Positions 1-7,452 of a DNA stretch of 7,452 bases are shown here, in pieces (the first letter of the stretch is position 1; every line of letters begins with the position of its first letter). Origin of the DNA: Chloroflexota bacterium. GTDB taxonomy: Bacteria; Chloroflexota; Anaerolineae; B4-G1. A program made the translations under genes and the position numbers. The notes below the pieces were generated by a model. That model was not told the DNA's origin. It ran no database searches and saw only the letters and a list, made by a program, of their open reading frames with translations. The stretch spans positions 1-7,452 of the forward strand of contig QMOC01000121.1 of NCBI GenBank assembly GCA_003648085.1. The letters run 5' to 3'.

Positions 1-197
1 GGCGGATGGACATGATGTAAGGGATTGTAACACACGAAGGCCCAGGAAGCAAGAGGACAACTGACACCCTTCCGTCGTCGAAAATCGTGGAACTGATCAA
101 TGACGAGGATGCAAAAGTGGCACCAGCCGTGCGCAGGGAGTTGCCCCCGGCTGGCAGATGCAGAGGGCCGAGTGCGCGCCGCGCTGCGAGCGACCAC
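1..197. other. Non-coding stretch upstream of the first promoter
   Basis: I see no supportable gene here. Frames open through this stretch are short, lack a ribosome binding site and show no recognisable protein. The only structure noted is a 7-bp inverted repeat, CCAGCCG (123-129) with CGGCTGG (148-154), separated by 18 bases and not followed by a T run, so it is not a convincing terminator. A gene ending just before the window cannot be excluded, because stops occur in two + frames within the first 20 bases. Confidence 0.5.
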
Positions 198-226
198 TTG
201 ACATTTAGAACGCTTGTTCGTATAAT
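198..226 (+). promoter_or_regulatory. Consensus sigma-70 promoter of the radical SAM gene
   Basis: TTGACA (198-203) and TATAAT (221-226) both match the housekeeping consensus in all six positions and are separated by the optimal 17 bases. Transcription would be expected to start near 232-234, only about a dozen bases before the GTG start at 245. The leader would therefore be almost nothing but the Shine-Dalgarno sequence. Such a strong promoter implies that the gene is silenced by a repressor, consistent with the operator lying in its spacer. Confidence 0.88.
207..220 (+). promoter_or_regulatory. Probable LexA (SOS) operator inside the promoter spacer
   Basis: The core GAAC-GCTT-GTTC lies at 208-219, exactly between the -35 and -10 boxes. 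Read on the minus strand, the 14 bases are CGAACAAGCGTTCT, which agree with the Bacillus-type SOS box CGAACRNRYGTTYC at 13 of 14 positions. A repressor bound here would block RNA polymerase directly. The match and position are seen in the sequence; the identity of the repressor as LexA is inferred from the known motif and from the DNA-repair annotation of the downstream family. Confidence 0.75.
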
Positions 227-233
227 AACAGAT

Positions 234-238
234 GGAGG
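234..238 (+). promoter_or_regulatory. Shine-Dalgarno for the GTG start at 245
   Basis: GGAGG ends six bases before GTG 245, which decides the start of the radical SAM gene despite the non-ATG codon. Because the promoter's expected start of transcription is at about 232-234, this site would sit at the extreme 5' end of the mRNA. Confidence 0.75.
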
Positions 239-244
239 CCACCT

Positions 245-1387
245 GTGGATGCACTGGAGAAACTCAAACTATTGGGTCCGCCGACCTGCTTCGAACCGGC
301 CGAGGAGGTAGTGGGATCACGCCGACCGCCGGCTCAGCGGCGCGGCGCCGACCTTGCCGGCTGCATCCACAGCGCGGTGATGCCCGGTGGGAGGCGCATC
401 GCGCTGCTCAAGACGCTCCTCACCTCCGCCTGCGAGCGGGATTGCCGCTACTGCGCCTTCCGACAGGGGCGCGATTTCCGTCGCGTCAGTTTCTCCCCCG
501 ATGAACTGGCCCTCCTCTTCGTGCAACTGCACCAGAAGGGCCTAGCCGAAGGCATCTTCCTCAGTTCTGGCGTCGCCGGCAGCGGCCCTCACACCCAGGA
601 TCGTCTCATCGCCACGGCAGAACTCCTGCGCCGCCGCTATGGCTTCCAGGGCTACATCCACCTCAAAATTATGCCCGGCGCGGAGCGGGAGCAAGTTCTG
701 GCGGCAATGCACCTGGCCGACCGTGTCTCGATCAACTTAGAAGCACCCAACACCGAGCGGCTGGCCCTCCTGGCCCCGCACAAAGTCTTCACCGAGGAAT
801 TGTTGCAGCGGCTGCGCTGGATCGAGGAGATCCGGCGGGAGATACCAGGGCGCTGGCCTAGTTCCACCACCCAGTTCGTCGTCGGCGCGGCCAACGAGAG
901 CGACGTCGAGATCCTGACCACGACCGAGTTTCTGCACCGGCAATTCGGCCTGGCGCGAGCCTACTTTAGCGGTTTCACGCCGGTGCCCGATACACCGCTG
1001 GAGGATCATCCCCCCACACCTCCCCTGCGGGAACACCGGCTCTACCAGTCCTCCTTCCTCTTGCGCGACTATGGCTTCACCGTCGAAGAACTCCCCTTCG
1101 ATGCCGACGGCAATCTGCCGCTCGATGTGGACCCCAAGTTAGCCTGGGCACGTCGGCACCTGGCCCACGCCCCCGTCGAGGTGAACACCGCCGACCGGCG
1201 CGTCCTGCTGCGCGTGCCGGGCATTGGCCCCAAGGGGGTCGAAAAACTGCTGCGTGCCCGCCGCCAGGGCACCCTGCGCGATCTAAGCGACCTGCGCAAA
1301 CTGGGGATCGCCGCCGGGCGGGTTGCTCCCTTCATCCTGCTCGACGGCCGCCGCCCGCCCCGTCAACTTCCACTGTGGGCTATCTGA
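245..1387 (+). CDS. Putative DNA modification/repair radical SAM protein with C-terminal helix-hairpin-helix
   Basis: This 380-aa protein is predicted to bind a 4Fe-4S cluster and S-adenosylmethionine and to act on DNA in the cytoplasm; the reaction of the family is unknown. The radical SAM motif C-x3-C-x2-C is at C63, C67 and C70. Further family-like stretches are 'LLKTLLTSAC' (54-63), 'EGIFLSSGV' (102-110), 'GYIHLKIMPGA' (136-146), 'STTQFVVGA' (207-215) and 'PVPDTPLEDHPPTPPLREHR' (246-265). A helix-hairpin-helix 'VPGIGPKGVEKLL' (324-336) ends the protein and would contact DNA backbone. Length and order match the COG4277/TIGR03916 type. That family is described as normally accompanied by a partner protein, sometimes fused to a uracil-DNA-glycosylase-like domain; no such partner follows here, and upstream is unseen. 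The GTG start is chosen for its Shine-Dalgarno and because the conserved region begins at residue 4. Family assignment is firm, function inferred. Confidence 0.93.
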   Translation: MDALEKLKLLGPPTCFEPAEEVVGSRRPPAQRRGADLAGCIHSAVMPGGRRIALLKTLLTSACERDCRYCAFRQGRDFRRVSFSPDELALLFVQLHQKGLAEGIFLSSGVAGSGPHTQDRLIATAELLRRRYGFQGYIHLKIMPGAEREQVLAAMHLADRVSINLEAPNTERLALLAPHKVFTEELLQRLRWIEEIRREIPGRWPSSTTQFVVGAANESDVEILTTTEFLHRQFGLARAYFSGFTPVPDTPLEDHPPTPPLREHRLYQSSFLLRDYGFTVEELPFDADGNLPLDVDPKLAWARRHLAHAPVEVNTADRRVLLRVPGIGPKGVEKLLRARRQGTLRDLSDLRKLGIAAGRVAPFILLDGRRPPRQLPLWAI

Positions 1388-1402
1388 AAACACCTTTGCG
1401 CT

Positions 1403-1418
1403 GTTGACAAAAGTCAAC
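1403..1418. promoter_or_regulatory. Perfect inverted repeat, probable operator
   Basis: GTTGAC (1403-1408) and GTCAAC (1413-1418) are perfect inverse copies separated by AAAA. The left arm contains the complete -35 box of the promoter for the CotH gene. A dimeric repressor binding here would occlude sigma factor. The cognate regulator is not identifiable from the window, and chance overlap with a TTGACA box cannot be ruled out from one example. Confidence 0.5.
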
Positions 1419-1432
1419 CAACGTGATATGGT
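1404..1432 (+). promoter_or_regulatory. Promoter of the CotH-family gene
   Basis: TTGACA (1404-1409) is a perfect -35 box. Seventeen bases later comes TATGGT (1427-1432), four of six matches to the -10 consensus, strengthened by an extended -10 TG at 1424-1425. It begins 17 bases after the stop of the radical SAM gene, so the CotH gene need not depend on the SOS-type promoter. The transcript would carry a leader of about 110 bases; I found no recognisable riboswitch in it. No terminator hairpin separates the two genes, so read-through is possible. Confidence 0.65.
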
Positions 1433-1536
1433 ATGCCTGTGAGCATCGGGCCGCTGCAAATCCTCACCCACTCGCCCACCAGCGCAGAATTGTGACATAT
1501 AGCATAATAGACCACATGCTTAAGGCGCAAAGCGTA

Positions 1537-1543
1537 GAGAGGA
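1537..1543 (+). promoter_or_regulatory. Shine-Dalgarno of the CotH-family gene
   Basis: GAGAGGA ends six bases before ATG 1550. The start is also supported by the signal peptide, which begins right at that ATG. Confidence 0.65.
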
Positions 1544-1549
1544 CGTCCG

Positions 1550-4831
<3,282 letters not shown>

Positions 4832-4870
4832 ATCGGGGCCTCCGTCGAATTTTGCACCGCAAACTACCTA

Positions 4871-4876
4871 GAGGAG
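4871..4876 (+). promoter_or_regulatory. Shine-Dalgarno deciding between GTG 4880 and ATG 4886
   Basis: GAGGAG ends three bases before GTG 4880, which is too close for normal initiation, and nine bases before ATG 4886, which is acceptable. The ATG is therefore preferred. I found no clear promoter in the short gap before this gene, so it may be transcribed from upstream. Confidence 0.55.
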
Positions 4877-4885
4877 CAGGTGACG

Positions 4886-7204
4886 ATGAATCGTCCAGAA
4901 CACATTCCCAAAGTGATAGAACTCTACCTACAGATTTCCCAGTATCCGATCCTGAGCCGTCGCATCCGGGAGTGCATGCGCCAGGAACTGTTTACTCGGG
5001 GCGTCATCAGCCGAGAGCAATTTGAGCAGGAGGTGAGAGAGAAGGCCATTCTCTCCCAGCGGCGGGAGGGGCTTTCGGACCCTTTTGCCCAGGAGACATC
5101 AGAGGTGTGGCAGGAGCGGCTGGCCCAGATTCGGGATCATCTGACCGATTTCTACTTTGCTTACAATCTGCCGCATGCGCTCTTCGAAGAGATCGTGCGT
5201 ACTGTTCTGGCCGAGCGAGCGCCCGACCAGGAGGTAACTCTTCCCTTCAACCCAGAACTGGCGCCCTGGCACATCCTGCTGGCCCAGGCAAAAGAATACG
5301 CCGCCCTCCCTCCTGAGCAGCAGAAGCAGGTAGGGCACCATCTGGAAGAGATCACCGTCGTACTGATCAAGAGCATGATTAGCGATCAGATGGCTTTTGT
5401 CAGGCTGGCCAAGGAGTTCCTGACCCCGGAGGACTTCGAGGTAATCGGTCAGCGTCGTATCGGCGAGGGCAAGATCGGTGGCAAGGCGGCGGGGATGATG
5501 TTGGCCTGGAAGATTCTCCAGCGGGAGGATCCGTCCGATGAGATGGACCTGCGCAGGTGTGTTGTGATCCCCACCTCCTACTTCATCGGCGCCGATGTCT
5601 TCTACGATTTTCATGCCATCAACGGGCTGGAGGAGTTCATCAACCAGAAGTACAAAACCCAGGAGGAGATCGAAGCCGATTACCCTCGCATTCGGGAGAT
5701 CTATGCCAGAGGGCGATTTCCAACGAGGGTGATGGCAGGATTGCGCAAGTTGCTGATCGAGGTGGGGAGCGCGCCTCTCATCGTGCGCTCATCCAGCCTT
5801 CTGGAGGACAATTTCGGGTATTCCTTCGCCGGCAAGTACGATAGTTTCTTCTGCCCCAATCAGTCCACTCCGGAGGAGAACCTAGCAGCGTTGACTGAAG
5901 CCATCGGTCTGGTGTACGCCAGCGTTCTAAGCCCGGATGCGCTGCTGTACCGTCAGCAGGTGGGGCTCGTAGACTACGATGAGCGGATGGGGATATTGAT
6001 CCAGAAGGTACAGGGCCAGCGTTACCACGACTTTTTCTTCCCCACCCTGGCCGGTGTGGGGTTCAGCCACAATCCGTTCCGCTGGAGCCGCAAGATTCGC
6101 CCGCAGGATGGACTGCTGCGACTGGTGTGGGGGCTGGGCACCCGCGCCGTGGAGCGGGTGGGCAACGATTATCCACGTATGGTCGCGCTCAGCCATCCGC
6201 AGTTGAGGCCTGAGGCAGGAGCCTCGGAGATACGCAAGTACTCTCAGCATTTCGTGGATCTGATTGATCTGCCGGCCAATGCCTTCAAGACGCTGCCCGT
6301 GGCCGACGTGCTGCAAGCGGATTATCCCAACATTCAATTCCTGGCCTCACAGGACAAAGGGGACTACTTACAGCCCATCTATGCCCCAGGGGTCCTGGGA
6401 CGGGCCTCTTTAGTGCTGACCTTCGATAGCCTGCTTAAGAATCAGGAGTTCGTGACCCTGATGCGGAGCGTCTTGAAGAAGTTGGAGCGGCACTACGGTC
6501 GTCCGGTAGATGTCGAGTTCACAGTGGAGATCACCGGGGAGCGTCCTCCTCATTTTATCCTGCACCTGCTTCAATGCCGCCCTCTGAGCAGCCAGGAGTG
6601 GGGGGAGAACGCGCGCGTCCCCAACGATGTGCCGCCAGAGGAGATCGTCTTCCTGACGCGGCGACTGGTACCCCACGGTCGGGTCAGCCGCATTCGTTAC
6701 ATCGTCTACGTGGACCCGGCGCAATACAGCCGCCTACCCGATTACACTACCCGGCTCGAACTGGCACGGGTGATCGGTCGGCTCAATAAACGACTGGAGG
6801 GTGAAAATTTCATTTTAATGGGGCCGGGGCGTTGGGGAACCTCGAACGTTGAACTGGGGTTAAAGGTCACCTATGCCGACATCTACAACACCCGTGCTCT
6901 GATCGAGATTGCCCAGTCTCCCACCGACGACATGCTGGAGGTCTCCTACGGCACCCACTTCTTCCAAGACCTGGTGGAATCGCGCATCTATCCCCTGCCA
7001 TTGTACTTGAACGCGCCCGACACCGTCTTCAACCGCGCTTTCTTCGATGGGGCGACTAACGTGCTGGGCGAACTACTCCCGGCCGATGCGCAGTATGCTC
7101 CCTTCATCAAGGTGATAGACGTTCCGGCATTCACAGGAGGGCGTTACCTGGAACTGGTGATGGACGGTGAGCAGGACGAGGCGATGGCATACCTCGTACA
7201 GTGA
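4886..7204 (+). CDS. PEP/pyruvate-binding (PPDK N-terminal type) ATP-grasp protein lacking the phosphohistidine domain
   Basis: This 772-aa protein shows no signal peptide or membrane segment and should be cytosolic. Residues 1 to about 180 are a mostly helical, charged region I do not recognise. Residues about 185-570 are the nucleotide-binding domain of pyruvate phosphate dikinase/PEP synthase, with 'GGKAAG' (198-203), 'VIPTSYFI' (227-234), 'LIVRSSSLLED' (298-308, with the ATP-contacting Arg301), 'FAGKYDSFF' (314-322), 'VDVEFTV' (541-547) and 'LQCRPL' (562-567). Residues about 585-772 form a conserved C-terminal domain with 'GPGRWG' (646-651), 'VTYADIYNTRALIEIA' (661-676) and 'YGTHFFQDLV' (688-697). 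The swivelling domain with the catalytic histidine (TxxGGxxSHAA-type) and the PEP-binding barrel are absent, so it cannot by itself run the PEP synthase cycle. Such proteins are often labelled 'pyruvate phosphate dikinase'; I regard their reaction and substrate as unknown. The gene begins 54 bases after the CotH gene, with no evident functional link. Confidence 0.88.
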   Translation: MNRPEHIPKVIELYLQISQYPILSRRIRECMRQELFTRGVISREQFEQEVREKAILSQRREGLSDPFAQETSEVWQERLAQIRDHLTDFYFAYNLPHALFEEIVRTVLAERAPDQEVTLPFNPELAPWHILLAQAKEYAALPPEQQKQVGHHLEEITVVLIKSMISDQMAFVRLAKEFLTPEDFEVIGQRRIGEGKIGGKAAGMMLAWKILQREDPSDEMDLRRCVVIPTSYFIGADVFYDFHAINGLEEFINQKYKTQEEIEADYPRIREIYARGRFPTRVMAGLRKLLIEVGSAPLIVRSSSLLEDNFGYSFAGKYDSFFCPNQSTPEENLAALTEAIGLVYASVLSPDALLYRQQVGLVDYDERMGILIQKVQGQRYHDFFFPTLAGVGFSHNPFRWSRKIRPQDGLLRLVWGLGTRAVERVGNDYPRMVALSHPQLRPEAGASEIRKYSQHFVDLIDLPANAFKTLPVADVLQADYPNIQFLASQDKGDYLQPIYAPGVLGRASLVLTFDSLLKNQEFVTLMRSVLKKLERHYGRPVDVEFTVEITGERPPHFILHLLQCRPLSSQEWGENARVPNDVPPEEIVFLTRRLVPHGRVSRIRYIVYVDPAQYSRLPDYTTRLELARVIGRLNKRLEGENFILMGPGRWGTSNVELGLKVTYADIYNTRALIEIAQSPTDDMLEVSYGTHFFQDLVESRIYPLPLYLNAPDTVFNRAFFDGATNVLGELLPADAQYAPFIKVIDVPAFTGGRYLELVMDGEQDEAMAYLVQ

Positions 7205-7247
7205 AAACCCTTTACTTCCCCGCCGCGTCGAGTCCTGTAAAGCCAAA

Positions 7248-7297
7248 ACGCCAATGGAGAACCGCCGGCCAACATACAGACTGTTCCCCATTGGCGT
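7248..7297. repeat. Interrupted palindrome, 15-base arms with a 20-base loop
   Basis: ACGCCAATGG (7248-7257) and CCATTGGCGT (7288-7297) are perfect inverse copies; beyond one A/C mismatch the stem continues with GAAC (7259-7262) and GTTC (7283-7286). No T run follows, so it is not a normal terminator. It could be a dispersed palindromic element, an mRNA 3'-end stabiliser or the end of a small mobile element. It lies 43 bases after the stop of the ATP-grasp gene. Confidence 0.7.
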
Positions 7298-7337
7298 CAG
7301 TATCAGCATCTATTCAAGATTCTTGCCCACCACCGGG

Positions 7338-7366
7338 AAGCCCTCGCCCCCAGGCGGGGGCTTTCT
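7338..7366 (+). terminator. Intrinsic terminator after the ATP-grasp gene
   Basis: AAGCCC (7338-7343) pairs with GGGCTT (7358-7363), continued by one T-G wobble and CGCC (7345-7348) with GGCG (7353-7356), giving an 11-pair GC-rich stem around a CCCA loop. A short T-rich tail (TTTCT) follows. The stem is strong and the tail modest. It would end transcription of the preceding gene about 130 bases after its stop. Confidence 0.7.
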
Positions 7367-7403
7367 CGTGAGTTGTGTTTCTCTTTCGGCCGCTTCTCGG
7401 TAT

Positions 7404-7452
7404 AGCAAAAAATGTAGGGATGTCCATCGGCTCAGAATGTCCCCAGGATGAA
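7404..7452. other. Possible insertion-sequence end at the window edge
   Basis: ATGTCC occurs twice, 17 bases apart (7420-7425 and 7437-7442), and AATGT occurs at 7411-7415 and 7436-7440. Read on the minus strand this gives repeated GGACAT boxes followed by a T-rich stretch, similar to what I recall of the multi-repeat ends of some IS21- or IS481-like elements. No transposase is visible, since the window stops here. Chance repetition is the alternative. Confidence 0.25.

Noticed and set aside
123..154. Seven-base inverted repeat as a terminator of an upstream gene
   Set aside because: The loop is 18 bases, there is no T run after it, and there is no visible upstream gene.
87..311. Open frame of 74 codons at the left edge
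   Set aside because: It has no convincing ribosome binding site, its composition is arginine-rich and meaningless, and it runs across the consensus promoter and into the radical SAM gene.
1490..1508. Second promoter candidate with CATAAT at 1503-1508
   Set aside because: No acceptable -35 box lies 16-18 bases upstream; TTGTGA at 1490-1495 is far too close.
7248..7297. Integron attC site
   Set aside because: The arms lack the GTTRRRY and RYYYAAC core sites at the expected places, and no integrase or cassette is present.

Overview
The window is GC-rich bacterial chromosome with three complete genes, all on the + strand, and about 190-250 non-coding bases at each end. The best guess at host is a member of the Chloroflexota (Anaerolineae/Caldilineae-like). 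This rests on the 'YLPLV' motif just after the signal peptide of the secreted CotH protein, which I associate with exported Chloroflexota proteins, on the style of the PEP/pyruvate-binding protein, and on a GAAC-N4-GTTC LexA-type box. It is an inference, not a proof.

Layout. Bases 1-197 hold no supportable gene. A consensus sigma-70 promoter (198-226) with a LexA-type operator inside its spacer drives a 380-aa radical SAM/helix-hairpin-helix protein (245-1387) of the family annotated as putative DNA modification/repair. A second promoter (1404-1432), whose -35 box lies in a perfect inverted repeat, precedes a 1093-aa secreted CotH-kinase protein with three lamin-tail domains (1550-4831). Two hairpins cover the end of that gene, and its stop codon lies in the loop of the second. 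A cytosolic 772-aa PEP-synthase-like ATP-grasp protein (4886-7204) follows after 54 bases. The downstream region holds a 50-bp interrupted palindrome (7248-7297), a probable intrinsic terminator (7338-7366) and, at the very edge, short repeats that could be an insertion-sequence end.

The three genes do not look like one pathway. The first is probably an SOS-inducible DNA repair or modification gene, the second an extracytoplasmic protein with its own control, and the third a phosphotransfer-type enzyme lacking the domains of classical PEP synthase. I see no defence island, CRISPR array, RNA gene or complete mobile element. The most interesting points are the LexA-type box on a gene family of unknown reaction, a Glu in place of the predicted catalytic Asp of the CotH kinase, palindromic DNA embedded in the coding repeats and at the 3' end of the CotH gene, and the unusual domain set of the third gene.
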